From: Opeltia flavorubescens
Lineage: Eukaryota; Ascomycota; Lecanoromycetes; Teloschistales; Teloschistaceae
Assembly: GCA_000442125.1 (NCBI GenBank)
Contig: KE546966.1
Coordinates: 892,969-956,968 of the forward strand
Direction: 5' to 3'
Length of the DNA stretch: 64,000 nucleotides
Under the pieces are notes generated by a model. That model did no database searches and was not told the origin of the DNA. It saw only the letters and a list, made by a program, of their open reading frames with translations. The position numbers and the translations under genes are program-made. This document shows, one piece after another, positions 43,824 through 54,810 of this stretch; within the stretch, counting starts at the first letter, position 1; the number at the start of each line of letters is the position of its first letter.

Positions 43824-44274
43824 TTTGTCTTGATTGATTTGCCTTTGATATAAGTTCAATGCCGCGTTTGGCGTAGAGGTTGCATAGGTTCAAATTGGAT
43901 TCAAAAGAGTAAATTATGTCAGGGGATTGAGGTTGATGGAACCGGAGGTTGATGATCGACACATTTAGCGTCACTCGGACCACCCGCAAGCGAACCTTTC
44001 ACGTGAAGACGCGAGGCACTATTCAATTTGTTACCTTCACTTTCAACATTCTGCAATGTCTCGATCATTATACATGGTCACAATCAGCCTGCGGTTGCAG
44101 CTTGAAGGCGGGTCACCTCGAATTTTTAGCTACCACGTCATGTACAACTTCTAGTATAGATGCTGTATCCACCCTTTCATCAATAATACACTTCGGGCGC
44201 GTGTCGCGTACTACAAATCTATCTATTTGTCTCCTGAGCACACTATACTAACGCATCTTATCGTGTTCTATTGA
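43824..44274. promoter_or_regulatory. Divergent promoter region, importin alpha and Pot1
   Basis: 451 bases between outward-facing starts. No specific site assigned. Confidence 0.45.
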
Positions 44275-46428
44275 ATGGAAATGTCGGTGAAGGTTCCTGA
44301 GGGATATGTATCCCTGTCGTCTCTTTCTTCTCACACAAATCGTGAGGTGAATTTGATGGGGGTTGTGACTGATTTCCAGACCCCAGTCAGATCAAGAGGC
44401 ACTGATTGGATGTGCAACTTTCGGCTGGCGGACGCGACAGTATTTGATGATGGGACCAAAATTCGATTTTTTAGGCCTATGCAGCTGGAGCTGCCGAAAA
44501 TCGAGAGAAATGGCGATGTAGTCATCCTTGAAAGGGTCAAGATCACCTCATGGAGCGGCATGCTCATGGGCATTTCCAGCTTCAACACCAATTGGACTGT
44601 CGTGCCTGCAGTGTCGATCCCAGAGAAGGTCTCCAAAGGTGATCTCAACCTCAAATGCTTGCGAGAGAAAGGCTCGAGCGGAACAACTCAGCAACAGATG
44701 AGATATGCTATTGAGCTGTGCAATTCTCGTGAGAGAAGTGCCCTTGAAGACTTGTCTGCACCTGTCAGCACCAGCACGTCAGCACAGCCCACACAGACTT
44801 CAACCGATAGCTCGGCAGTAGCAGGTACGCCGTCTAACTATGGACGACGTGATAAATTTGCCTTAATTAAGAACATCGAAGTTGACAAGTTCTACGATCT
44901 TGTCGGCCAGGTTGTAAAGGTCTATCCTAGTAATGGGGTTGTGGAGCTATACTTGACCGACTACACTTCCAACCCTCGGTTGTACAACTACGAATGGGGG
45001 CGTGATGACCCAAACGCAGAGCCCGATGATGGCAATTTACTTTACGGGTCTGCAGCATCCACGTCGCGCCAATGGCCGGGGCCTCTAGGCAAAATGACTA
45101 TAACCGTTAGTCTCTTTCCTCCACACTCATATTACGCACAAAACAATGTCAAAGAAAACCAGTTCGTCTTTCTTCGCAATACTCGCATTAAGTCGGGTAA
45201 GGATGTGAAAATTGAAGGTTGTCTACACACGGACAGGCGCAATCCAGAACGGGTTGATGTCACTATCATCAAAGATCATGGTGATGATGAGCGTTGTAAA
45301 GATGTCCTTCGAAGAAAATTAGAGTACACCAAGAAGTTTCAGAAGCAGAGTGAGGCCTTTGTCGAGATCGCTCAAGGTCAGAAACGGAAACAAGCCGAAC
45401 CACCCAAACTATCAAAAGGCCAGCAGCGCAAACGAAGAAAACAGCAAAAGGCACAAGAAGCACGTAAAAGGCTGAACGACCTCGGTTCCTCTGACGATGA
45501 CTGCAATAAGGAAAATGATGATCCGTATCACATACACGTAATTCCAAAATCCAAGCTCAAACCCCACAACGAAACGCACAGCACGCCTCCTACTTCTCCA
45601 CCACCAGCTCGACCGCCGAAGAAAGCCGCTCTCAATGAGAACATCAGAACTAGTAAACCCGATGTCCCTCCTCGCCCTCTGTCCTCCATCATTTCCCTTA
45701 CGACACACGCTCTCACGACTCCTAGCGGAAAACCCTACACCCTTCCCTTCCAAAACATCAACTCTCGTGCTGCCGTTCGAGTCGTCGATTTCTACCCCCC
45801 AGACATCGCTGACTTCGCCGTCCGAAAAAAGAATGAAACCGAGTACGATGTGCTGTCAGATCACTCTGGAGATTCCTCATCCTGCGATGAAACCTCCAGT
45901 CGTTTACCCGATGACACTGATGACGAAGAGGATGACTTGCGTGGTTCGCAGAAACAAAGCCAAAAGGAAGACGGCATCGGAAGTCCTTCAAGGTGGCAAT
46001 GGCGCTTCGCTTTGGTGCTCGAAGATGCTTCCTCGTCTGTTCCCCATGCTGAGAAGAACCCGCGACTCACAGCATACGTGACTGGCGCAGACGCCGAATT
46101 TCTGCTCAAACTCGACGCGTGCAATCTTCATCGTAACCCTCAGGCGTTGGAGGCCTTAAGAGAGAAACTATTCTTGTTATGGGGAGACTTGGAGGAGTTG
46201 AGGAGGAAGGGTGATGGTGATGATGGTGAGCGGACGAGACCGAGCAACAAGCCGTTTGAATGCTGTATCAAAGAATATGGAGTTCGCAGTCGGGAGAGCT
46301 ATCGCCTTCCAGCTATTGGAAGTGATCGACCCAGTGATAACGAGAAAGGGGAAGACGTCGATACAGAGGAAGTACAGGATTGGGGCTGGGAAAGGAGATT
46401 TGCGATGTTTGGCACGACAATTTTGTGA
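44275..46428 (+). CDS. POT1: Telomere end-binding protein Pot1
   Basis: Single exon, 717 residues. Pot1 binds the single-stranded G-rich telomere overhang within shelterin. The N-terminal OB fold (Telo_bind) is clear: YVSLSSLSSHTNREVNLMGV, VTDFQTPVRSRGTDWMCNFR, LADATVFDDGTKIRFFRP and VVILERVKITSWSGMLMGIS. The second OB region at ~200-345 has FYDLVGQVVKVYPSNGVVEL, YLTDYTSNPRLYNYEWGRD, TITVSLFPPHSYYAQNNVKE and FLRNTRIKSGKDVKIEG. A basic linker (KGQQRKRRKQQKAQEARKR) and a Ser/Pro linker lead to a C-terminal domain (RWQWRFALVLEDASSSVPHA, FECCIKEYGVR) that would bind a Tpz1/TPP1 partner. A second ATG three codons in (44281) is possible. Confidence 0.9.
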   Translation: MEMSVKVPEGYVSLSSLSSHTNREVNLMGVVTDFQTPVRSRGTDWMCNFRLADATVFDDGTKIRFFRPMQLELPKIERNGDVVILERVKITSWSGMLMGISSFNTNWTVVPAVSIPEKVSKGDLNLKCLREKGSSGTTQQQMRYAIELCNSRERSALEDLSAPVSTSTSAQPTQTSTDSSAVAGTPSNYGRRDKFALIKNIEVDKFYDLVGQVVKVYPSNGVVELYLTDYTSNPRLYNYEWGRDDPNAEPDDGNLLYGSAASTSRQWPGPLGKMTITVSLFPPHSYYAQNNVKENQFVFLRNTRIKSGKDVKIEGCLHTDRRNPERVDVTIIKDHGDDERCKDVLRRKLEYTKKFQKQSEAFVEIAQGQKRKQAEPPKLSKGQQRKRRKQQKAQEARKRLNDLGSSDDDCNKENDDPYHIHVIPKSKLKPHNETHSTPPTSPPPARPPKKAALNENIRTSKPDVPPRPLSSIISLTTHALTTPSGKPYTLPFQNINSRAAVRVVDFYPPDIADFAVRKKNETEYDVLSDHSGDSSSCDETSSRLPDDTDDEEDDLRGSQKQSQKEDGIGSPSRWQWRFALVLEDASSSVPHAEKNPRLTAYVTGADAEFLLKLDACNLHRNPQALEALREKLFLLWGDLEELRRKGDGDDGERTRPSNKPFECCIKEYGVRSRESYRLPAIGSDRPSDNEKGEDVDTEEVQDWGWERRFAMFGTTIL

Positions 46429-47197
46429 GAAGTTTATTTTGCTTGGCCATCGAGGATACGGCTCGAAAGCCACAGTAATACTTGTGCTTTGCTCTTGCAT
46501 TGAGGGAAGAGAAGGGCAGACATTGGCTTCAAAGGAGTTTTGTAATTTTTCATGATACCCCAATATGCGAGCTCTGAAATGTAGTGCTTGATAGTGTTTT
46601 CGAGGAATTTCAAAGAATAAATTCTTTGAAATCTTGATATTGATTAGGAATTAAGTACTTTTCTGAACGCGCTTTGCACAATACTTTTCCTAGAAATCAG
46701 GAGGGTTCTTCTGCGTATTTATTTGACGGTGGATATGCTAATGACAACATTTTTCCAAAAATCGACTTCAACGATCGGTCATACTAGACATGCTGGGTTT
46801 CCACAAGCGAATAAGAAATTTAATTCTGCTATCCAAGCTTACATATAGTACATCAAGGTTTATCATCAAGGTTTATCAAACGCATTTCACCGATTGCAGG
46901 CGCTCCTGCGTTGCATGCGTATCCCATCCGTTAATATGCTAAAAATCGCTCCACCCCAAAACAACTCCCAAAACGAATGCCTTAACATGGAATGGACCAG
47001 CCAGGAAGATTCTACCTTCCAAGACCCAAGAACAAAAAGATAGGGCCAACGACAAAACCAAAAGGTCCCTCGTGGTCAGTTCGAGCATCGACTACCTGTT
47101 GAATCGTTGGAAGCCTTGAATAACTCCAGAACACCCATAGAGATTAAATCATAATGCGATCCACGGGTGCGGTATCATAGTTCCAAGGTTATGAATG
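46429..47197. other. Intergenic between convergent genes
   Basis: 3' ends of Pot1 and the heme-oxygenase-like gene. Contains a perfect hairpin at 46607-46632 and a tandem ATCAAGGTTT pair near 46852-46875. No gene seen. Confidence 0.5.
46607..46632. repeat. Perfect 11-base hairpin downstream of Pot1
   Basis: ATTTCAAAGAA, loop TAAA, TTCTTTGAAAT. It lies about 180 bases after the Pot1 stop codon, possibly within or next to its 3' untranslated region. Function not shown. Confidence 0.6.
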
Positions 47198-48186
47198 TCA
47201 TTCAGCATTAACTTGCACCGGCAGCGGTTTGGCGATTTCCTGCTCAGGCCCGCGAGCAGCAATCAATGCGACAGCAGCGGATAAAACGTCTCTGAAAGGC
47301 AGAGGGAAGAGGCTCCTCACGAGCAGACTCCATGGCGGTACAGTCCTTGCTACCGGAACCTGGAATTTTATGCTTTCCTCCGGAGGTGCTTGTAGTGCCA
47401 GCGCAACAGCCCGTGACGGCACGACTTCTGCGACTTCACTGACAATGTCAATAAGATGCGTCATGATCGAAACGCTTTCTGCAACAATATCTGCCTTCTC
47501 TTCCTCCGTAAGCTCTGTAGTGAGTGCGGTGACCCGGTTTTTGTATTCGAGTTTAAGGTCTTCGCCATCGACTTCGCCAGGGAAGTTCCAGAAAGCTAAT
47601 CCTGAGCGAGGGCCATGCTGTATCGAAGGTGATGATGATGCAATCGATGCTTGAAGGCCAGCTTGGAGTTTGGAGCGAATGTATCGGCCTCCAGAAAACA
47701 AAGCCATGTAAAAGATCCAGGTGTAGGCAAAGAGCAGGAGCGGCTTCTGGGAGAGGGATAATTCAATATGCCTCTTGAAGGCTTCCAGACAAGGAACGGT
47801 CCTGGCATCTGGATAACGATGTGATAAAGGCAGAAGCAATCCGATATCGCAGTCCAGGGCATTGGCACGTTCAAGACCCTGTACATGCAACCTGTTTAGG
47901 ACGTTTGCGATCCGTGAAGGGGCGATATCCGTGCTAAGATGCTGATGAAAGACGGACTCGAAAACAGAATATATTGGATGGACATGAGATACTCCAAGAG
48001 CGTACAGGCAATGGCGCGACGTATTGGGGGGCAAAGCCAAGGGGAGGAATCGGAGGATGGATCGGTTGAGTGCTGTATGATGAACCCTAACAGAACTTTA
48101 GTAACCAATTTGCTTTTGCATGATATCAGTTTGGCCGCAGCGTACCTTGTAGCTTGGTTGATCTCGTCACCTATCGAGCTTGCCAT
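47198..48186 (-). CDS. Heme oxygenase-like helical protein
   Basis: Exons 48186-48146 and 48086-47198 join in phase 2 (AG|G), giving 309 residues. The first 41-base exon encodes MASSIGDEINQATR; after the junction the frame reads VHHTALNRSILRFLPLALPP, then YALGVSHVHPIYSVFESVF, the N-terminal pattern of fungal heme oxygenase-like proteins (His where the proximal heme ligand lies). Further helices: GLERANALDCDIGLLLPLSH, LLLFAYTWIFYMALFSGGRY and IRSKLQ, corresponding to the distal helix with a Gly pair. The C-terminal ~100 residues add a membrane-proximal hydrophobic stretch (DVLSAAVALIAARG). Heme degradation is likely by family, but activity is inference. Divergent from the Lys-rich gene. Confidence 0.75.
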
Positions 48187-48612
48187 GATGGAAATTTGAA
48201 CAAAAGTGGCAACTTAAGAGCAGTTGCCGAACAAGTTTCGTCTCAGCCAGCTGTGGCGGCCAGGGATTGTCTAAGAATAAGGAGCGACTGATATAGAAGG
48301 GAGCGTTTAGGATCCATAATCAGATCTAGGGGCGAGAATAGAATAAAGGATAGGAGTCACACATTCAAGTCATAACAACACCTTCTCCATATTCAACCAA
48401 CGGCGGCGTTGCTAAGACTAAGGTAGTCACGCAACCCTAATCAACAATCGACAATTTCAAAAGCGCGGCTGTTTTTTCCGATAACGGGCGCGCTTGTTAA
48501 TCGTTTTGAGACTAGCGCACAGAAGCTCTTGACAATCAATTTTTATTGCACTCGATTTTTATTATTTATATGCTTTACCGAATCTGAACCTTGACCTAAA
48601 TGAATTTTAAAC
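48187..48612. promoter_or_regulatory. Divergent promoter region
   Basis: 426 bases between the heme-oxygenase-like gene (-) and the Lys-rich nuclear protein (+). No specific element assigned. Confidence 0.45.
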
Positions 48613-50082
48613 ATGCCGCAAGCACATGATAAACGAACGCCACTTCCGCAGCAACAGTACATAGCACCATCTCAAAGCAATGGTGCAAAAGGCCAGCAGA
48701 AGCGTGGTGGCCCCCGGCCGGCTCGACACATTCCATGGCCCGAGGTAATTTCGTCTGCGCCCTAGAAAAGACATAGATTCTACTAAAGCTTCGCCCAGAT
48801 TTTCAAACATCATATATCACTTGTTGAAGGCCATATGAAAATGATTGATATGGTGCGAAAGCATACGGTCGAGGGAACCAACAACCATCGCACAATCTGC
48901 GAATTGATAGACCGAAGTAAAGACATGCTATGGCAGGCGAAGAAGACCGCACGCTCATTCGTAGGGAGACTCAATTTTGGAAGCAAACTTTGGAGGAATG
49001 CTAATTTTGGCTAGGTCCCTCCTCCAAATCAGCTTGAGCAAGTCCCCCTTGGTTCTTCATCAGATACGATGTATCCAGGATACTCTCCCGGTCATTTTGA
49101 GTACGGCAAAGCTGCAGAGGAATTTGGGAGATATGCCTCCGAGGCTAAGAGACAGGGCAAGGACATCAAGCTAGATGGCGTTGACTACGAGGTGGGGCAA
49201 TCAAAGGGCCTTGGACATCTTACCTTGGCCCAGATCCGTGCGGCTAAGGGTGAGAAAAGCACGACGGGTTCGGGATCTGATAGTGGAGCGGGCCCTTCTG
49301 GATTAAGCGCCGCCACCAAGAAAGGAAAAATCCCGGATGGTGGGGATGAAAATCATGGCGCAGGAGAACAGATGTTCTTCATGGATTCGAACCCAACACC
49401 TGTTAACCTCCCAGGTGCTGCCAATTCTTCTGCGAAGCGAAGAGCACTTCCGGAGCCTGTCGAGGCAAACACTTCCAAAAAGCAGAAAAAGAACCACGAC
49501 GGGCGTGCAACCCAATCAAATAACCCAGCAGAGGACCCTGCCGAGCCCGTCAGAGTTGAATTCGAAGATATTTCTGGTGAGGTGGATGCCCGCCTGAAGG
49601 AGAAGGAAGAAAAGCGCAAACGAAAAAAAGAAAAAGAGGCGAAAAAGCGGAAGCGAGAGTCTGAAAGATTGTCTATTATCACTGCTGAAGCTCCACCCGC
49701 TACCGATTCTCCCAAACCAAAGAACAAGAAGATGAAAAAGTCGGACGAAAGCAATGAAGCTTCAGCAAGTCCGTTGAAGAAGCGTTCTGCTACAGATGAC
49801 GAACAGGGTGCAGAAGGCTCTAGTGCAGCGGTAGCTGCTGAAAAGCCTAAGAAAAAGACTAGAGTAGCCCAGGAGACCATAAGCGAGGAGAAAACAGAGA
49901 AACACCAGCTTGGAGAGGTGGAAGTAAGCGAAGAGCACCCGAAGAAGAAAAAGAAGTCCAAGTCATCTGAAGACATGACTAAAGAGGACAAGAAGAAGAA
50001 ACGCACGGCAGATGGAGAAGCTACCGTCGAGATTGCGGAGGCGGAAGGGAAGGCAAAAAAGAAACAGAAAACAGAAGCTTGA
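48613..50082 (+). CDS. Lys-rich nuclear protein, unknown
   Basis: Exons 48613-48744, 48799-48960 and 49015-50082, all phase 0, give 453 residues. The N-terminal ~140 residues look folded and helical: RHIPWPEIFKHHISLVEGHM, KMIDMVRKHTVEGTNNHRTI, CELIDRSKDMLWQAKKTARS. The second intron is 54 bases (GTAGGG ... GGCTAG). A conserved-looking block follows: PGHFEYGKAAEEFGRYASEA, DVDYE-type LDGVDYEVG, LGHLTLAQIRAAKG. From ~280 on it is Lys/Glu-rich low complexity with many KKKK and KRKR runs, typical of nucleolar or chromatin proteins. I do not recognise the family. The long open antisense frame here is a by-product of Lys/Glu/Ser codons. Confidence 0.7.
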
Positions 50083-50798
50083 AGCCTAGCGTCTTGTCAC
50101 TTGCAGGTCAAATTTCGGTGATTGCATTTCAGCGACTACCTTTCTCTTCTTCAATTAGGCGTCTCAAGGACATAGCGTGAGTCATGGATGAGGTGTCTAA
50201 TTCGGGGTGACCTAGGTTTTATGATATTCTACTTCTTTGAAACTAAAGTAGCTAGGCTTCATATCTGTCCCACCCTAATGAAGTAAATTGAGAAAGTATC
50301 TTCAGTCGATTATAATATATCGTCAATTCAAAATAAATAGTATGACTTTCTGCGAAGTGAGCAGCTGAATTCGATGCTCCTAACCCCTAGGCTTGTTAAT
50401 AAGTAGAAGGCCAACATCTGCTTCACGGGATCCAGCCCAGACCTGTATTTTCAAGCTTCATGGCGAGTCTGGCGGAGCCCCGTGGAACTTTAAGTCCGTG
50501 TATTGAGAGAGACACCAGCCTACCGCTGAGGAGCAGGAATGCCCATGAGGAAAGCTGATCTGCTAATGGCCGTTAATCGCGAGATCTACATCATCTCGAG
50601 ACTATGTTCATAAGCATTCGGTATGTCATCTTTACTGGTAGTACTATCGTACGAGTTACGGCCAAAGACCTGAAGATATCCGCACTAATCGTCGTGTAAG
50701 ATGGCTATCTTGCTGAGCCACCGAGAACAGGGCAAGGATAAGCTGGAGAGATATGCATGCTGGAACATTTCATCGGAGCATTCCACGCATCCAAGTCC
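50083..50798. other. Intergenic between convergent genes
   Basis: 3' spacer; no gene, RNA or repeat recognised. Confidence 0.45.
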
Positions 50799-51449
50799 TC
50801 AATAAGGTGGTACGTTGTGGCATTGTTCGAAAGCCTTGAGTGTGGCAGACAATTCTAACATCAGTTGCCGGAAAAGTGCTCTCCTACCTGTGATGATTGA
50901 ATCATCGAGGATGAAAGTGAAATCGTACCGGAACGCTTTGTAAAGGAACGTTATTGCTAGAGTACCAAGGCGAAAGCATGTTGTAAGCACGGCTAAGGCA
51001 ATTTTCAGATGACTAGGCTCTCCACAGAACAACCAGCTTTCCTGCGAGGTTGAGTCTTGCAAGGACGAGAACGCATCCGCCTTAGCATCCGTATTGAGTT
51101 CCATTTCGACATGCCTTACACGCTGGCGATTGTCTTGTCCAATCGTATCCATGAAATGACGAACGCAGCTATAGCCATCATTCGGGGCGTTTTCCCTTTC
51201 ACTAATGAATCGGAATGTATTGCGGCCGTAGAGTATGTCGCAAGCTTCATCATGGATTTGGTGACAAGTCAAAAGGAGATCAAAGCAAAGAGCAGGCTGC
51301 GGGTGCCAGTTCCGGAAAAGATTTGGCTGATATCCCTGTCGTCGAGCGGTGATGAAATTGAGTGGATAGATAATTCCAGGATGTAAATAAAGGTTAGAGT
51401 AAATTTGATTTCGTATTTCTCCTGGCAAGTCAAGGAATCCGAGTGGCAT
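50799..51449 (-). CDS. F-box-like fungal protein
   Basis: Single exon, 216 residues from ATG 51449 (MPLGFLDLPGEIRNQIYSNL); the frame is open upstream to 51587, but the extension is unlike the family. FLDLPGEIRNQIYSNLYLHP is the F-box-like / 2EXR-type opening typical of large fungal families. ALCFDLLLTCHQIHDEACDI, then LYGRNTFRF, is the second signature. A central region (SCVRHFMDTIGQDNRQRVRH) and a helical C-terminus follow. These proteins are thought to be substrate adaptors of SCF-type ligases, but most have no known target. Confidence 0.75.
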   Translation of the reverse strand: MPLGFLDLPGEIRNQIYSNLYLHPGIIYPLNFITARRQGYQPNLFRNWHPQPALCFDLLLTCHQIHDEACDILYGRNTFRFISERENAPNDGYSCVRHFMDTIGQDNRQRVRHVEMELNTDAKADAFSSLQDSTSQESWLFCGEPSHLKIALAVLTTCFRLGTLAITFLYKAFRYDFTFILDDSIITGRRALFRQLMLELSATLKAFEQCHNVPPY

Positions 51450-51785
51450 TGGGTGACTATGGAAGCGTAGGATGAGAAAAAGATTGGATGCGCCCAACGA
51501 TCTGGATTCGAGAGAGTGAATCAGAGAGCAATTAAGCCGTAGCATAGAACATAGAGACACATATCTCGAATAGATAAATACCTTCACAGATTGAGTTACA
51601 TGGCGCGGTCAGCCTGGTTGCAAAACGCGCGGTTACGTACCGTGCCTCAGCTGATCACCAGACGGTCCAGACCTAACTTCCACTGTTCAGGACCATGATG
51701 GCAAGAGAAAGATGTTGTGCTTTCTCAATGCCGATCAAAAACCGGCATAACTCAATGTATTGCTGAATCCATATGACCGCCGTCA
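51450..51785. promoter_or_regulatory. Divergent promoter region
   Basis: 336 bases between the F-box-like gene (-) and the MFS transporter (+). No specific site assigned. Confidence 0.45.
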
Positions 51786-53381
51786 ATGACTCGGGAAGAG
51801 CCTCTCTATAAGTCCCTTAAAAGGGATACGACCGCCTACCTTGTGTACGTTCTGCTAGTAGCTACTCTCGGTCCCTTTCAATTCGGCTACCATTTAGTAC
51901 GATCCTGTAGCATCGTTGCCCTTCATCAAGCTGACAAATAATTCAGGCAGAACTCAACGCTCCTCAAGATGTCCTCACCTGCAAGAAGAAAAGCATACAT
52001 CAATCCGCCCTACCAAACTCGCTCCCTCAATGTATACCTATGAATATTGCTCAATTCTCTGTCGTCACCTCTATTTTCACTCTTGGCGGGCTCCTCGGTG
52101 CTCTCGGCGCTGGGCCAAGCTGCAATCGATATGGACGCCTTCAGACAATGCGCCTGACGACCTTTTCTTTCGTCCTTGGTTCAGCCCTTGAAAGCTTCGC
52201 CCCCAATATTGGCTTACTGTGCTTTGGAAGATTGGTATCCGGCCTAGGCTGCGGTGCCGCTATTGTTGTGGTACCCATATACATTGCGGAAGTTGCTCCA
52301 CCGAAGCAAAAGGGTTTATTCGGCGCTTTCACGCAAGTTTCCATCTGCCTTGGCATTCTCGTCACGCAGCTGCTGGGATACTTTATGAGCAAGGGAAATC
52401 TGTGGAGGATCATTCTCGCGATTGCTGGGGCCATTGGAGTGCTGCACTTTGCTGGCCTATTCCTGGTTCCTGAGAGTCCGAAATGGCTTGCGGAAAATAG
52501 ATCGCCCCAGCATGCTCGACACATTCTTCGGAGAATCAGAGGTCACAAGGCGGATGTAGATGCTGAGGTAAAGGCATGGAACATCGATGCGTCAGCTACT
52601 GATATCAGTCCGCCTCTCACCTTCCGTATCTGTGGCTCTGCTAATGTTCTTTTCAGCTGAAGAAGAGTCTTTGCTGAGCGCGCCTCCAGGATCACATCCA
52701 GGCTCCAATCCTAGAGCTGCTTCATCCTCTATTAGTCTCTGGGGAGCCCTTGTTCACCCTGCGTATCGGCCTGCCATTATCGCCGTCATTGCAGTCATGT
52801 TCACGCAGCAGCTCACTGGGATTAACAGCATCGTCATGTATTCTGTTTCACTATTATCTGCTCTTCTTCCCACGAAGGCCGCTCTCTTAATCGTCTTCGT
52901 ATCCGCGCTTAATGTCATTATGACAGTTTTGGGTGCACCGCTTTCCGACAAGATCGGCCGCAAGACGTGCATTCTTCTCAGTATTGCCGGTATGGGTACA
53001 TGCTCGGTACTTCTAGCTCTTGGGCTTCTATTCGGAATCCAAATCCTTGCTGCCGTAGCGACCCTTTTATTTGTCGCTTCTTTTGCAATTGGGCTGGGTC
53101 CAGTACCGTTTATTCTGGCCAACGAGCTTGTTGGGCCCGAAGCTGTCGGTGCCACCCAGAGCTGTGGATTGGCTGCAAACTGGATTGCAACATTCTTGGT
53201 GTCGCAGTTCTTCCCCATCCTTGATGAGGCGTTAGGGAAGCATGGTAAGATCTATTTTGTCTTTGCTGGGTTTGCGGTGGTGTTAGGGTCTTTCATTGCC
53301 TACTGGGTGCCTGAGACTAAGGGTAAATCTGGGATTGAAGAGGTCTGGGGAAAGCGTGAAGCGCGGGAGAGGATGGAATGA
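51786..53381 (+). CDS. MFS sugar transporter-like protein, Vps73/YBR241C type
   Basis: Three exons (51786-51896, 51947-52607, 52657-53381) give 498 residues. Introns are 50 and 49 bases. The second has the donor GTCCGC and acceptor TTTTCAG and explains why the reading frame changes near 52610. Sugar-porter signatures: GPFQFGYHLAELNAPQDVLT (helix 1), GRLVSGLGCGAAIVVVPIYI and AEVAPPKQKG (helix 4-5), VPESPKWL at the end of the first six helices, QQLTGINSIVMYS (helix 7), SDKIGRKTC (loop 8-9) and YWVPETKGKS at the end. The N-terminal GYHLAELNAPQ resembles yeast Vps73/YBR241C, vacuole-linked sugar-porter homologues. Substrate unknown. Confidence 0.88.
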
Positions 53382-53741
53382 AACGTCTTTATGTATGATT
53401 TACTTTGGTATACGAAAGCATGGTGTTGGTGGTGATTAAGCCTCGAATGGAAGAAATGGCTTTTCTTATTTCCGGCATTCTGTGTCTAAGTTTTCATACG
53501 CTTAGAGTCTCAAGGCTGTCTCTCTTGATTTGACAAAAGAACGTATAAATGCCTGGCCTTCCATGACCCTCAATCCCTTCGAAGCTGAAACGGGACCTTG
53601 ATGTGAATCCCGCCAGATATTGATGCCCCTCATGGCCCATCCTGGTTTCATATAGCTGGCATCTTAGCCAACACCTCCCCTTCCACCACGCCATTCTTCG
53701 CCTTCCCCTGGTGTCCTCCAAGATCTTCAGAATGGAAGGAC
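53382..53741. other. Intergenic between convergent genes
   Basis: 3' spacer; nothing recognised. Confidence 0.45.
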
Positions 53742-54317
53742 CTACATGACAACGCAGACACCAGCACAACACCTCTCCTTCTTCCTCGTTGCCTCCGCCA
53801 ACCTCTCCCGCCTCGCCTGCTCCGACAGTCTCGCCGTCTCTGCTCGAATCCTCTCCTGCCGCTCCCCCACCGTAAGCGGTCTATCTGGGCGTCTCGCAAA
53901 AGTCTCCACATCTAATTGTTTCCCGCTGGGAGAATGCACGATCAATCGTTTCGATGAAGAAGGTGCTGTGGCGGCGTCGCCATCGGAGGATTCTTGGCCA
54001 GGGGTGCCGTAGCGCTGCTCCGCGCGCATGAGGTCTTCCGGGTCGAGGAGTTCCGAGAGGCGGAGGAGTTTTCGAGGGGGAGCAGGGGCGGAGATTGAAG
54101 GGGAAGGGGAGAGTTTGTCAGGGGCGATGGAGTGGGTGGATTTTTTGCGGATGAGGGTGCGGATTGAGGCTGTGGAGGCGCGTTTTGATAGACTAGAGAG
54201 TTTGGTGGAGGTGGTGGAGGTGTTGTTGCTGTGAGTGAGGGGGCGGAGGGTGGAAGAGGAAGGGTTCTTATGGAGTTTGGCGGGGGCACGAAGGTTCGAA
54301 GTGGACATCCTATTCAT
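53742..54317 (-). CDS. Disordered protein with C-terminal CaaX box (CVVM)
   Basis: Single exon, up to 191 residues (start at 54317 or the second ATG at 54305). The N-terminal half is Ser/Thr/Pro-rich. The segment LLRLSELLDPEDLMRAEQRY and the block RLIVHSPSGKQLDVETFARR look conserved. The C-terminal ~35 residues form a basic helix (ERQERIRAETARLSEQARRE) running into KKERCCAGVCVVM at the stop codon. CVVM is a farnesylation-type CaaX box. Upstream Cys and basic residues resemble second membrane signals (palmitoylation, polybasic). So a lipid-anchored cytoplasmic protein is likely, although function is unknown. Confidence 0.72.
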   Translation of the reverse strand: MNRMSTSNLRAPAKLHKNPSSSTLRPLTHSNNTSTTSTKLSSLSKRASTASIRTLIRKKSTHSIAPDKLSPSPSISAPAPPRKLLRLSELLDPEDLMRAEQRYGTPGQESSDGDAATAPSSSKRLIVHSPSGKQLDVETFARRPDRPLTVGERQERIRAETARLSEQARRERLAEATRKKERCCAGVCVVM

Positions 54318-54810
54318 AAGGGACAGGGGTTATTATATTGTGGTTCGGCTGAGAATCCATGAGACGAGGGCAGGACTGACCTGGGTTTTTGATGGTTTTG
54401 GCGATATTATAGATAATATAATATGCAATCGTGTAGGAGAGTTCCCGCTAATTAATCGTCTCGGTATATGCTTGAATTTGAATGGGATTGAATGGAATTA
54501 ATTTCTAATTGCACAATGCAGAGCAAGCTTGGGAAATGGCGATTTTCTTGTTTACGGAAAAATTGGTTTTTACTGTAAAACATGAAGTGGGACTTAGCTT
54601 CACTTCAGCCCCCCATTAAACCCGGACATGTTGATCTCGGTAGTGAACGGCTTACAAAGGTGATGGGGCAACATCGGATGATATTTGGGACGAAAGCAGG
54701 AAAGTGATAGACTTGGAGAGCACTTTAAGAGATAAGCACAAGAAGCACTTGTATACCAACTGTCGTTGCGATGATCATTAACTTCATGACTGATATAGGA
54801 CCTAAGATAT
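54318..54810. other. Intergenic
   Basis: Promoter of the CaaX protein gene (-) and 3' end of cyanase (-). AT-rich at 54405-54430. No gene recognised. Confidence 0.45.

Noticed and set aside
49353-50006. 217-codon minus-strand open frame
   Set aside because: Antisense of a Lys/Glu/Ser-rich coding region; low-complexity FFFF-type product with no family features.
50799-51587. Longer N-terminus for the F-box-like protein from 51587
   Set aside because: The extra 46 residues do not resemble the family, which begins just before FLDLPGEIRN.
52587-52660. Apparent frame break in the MFS transporter suggesting a pseudogene
   Set aside because: A 49-base intron with GT and TTTTCAG borders restores the frame exactly between conserved segments.
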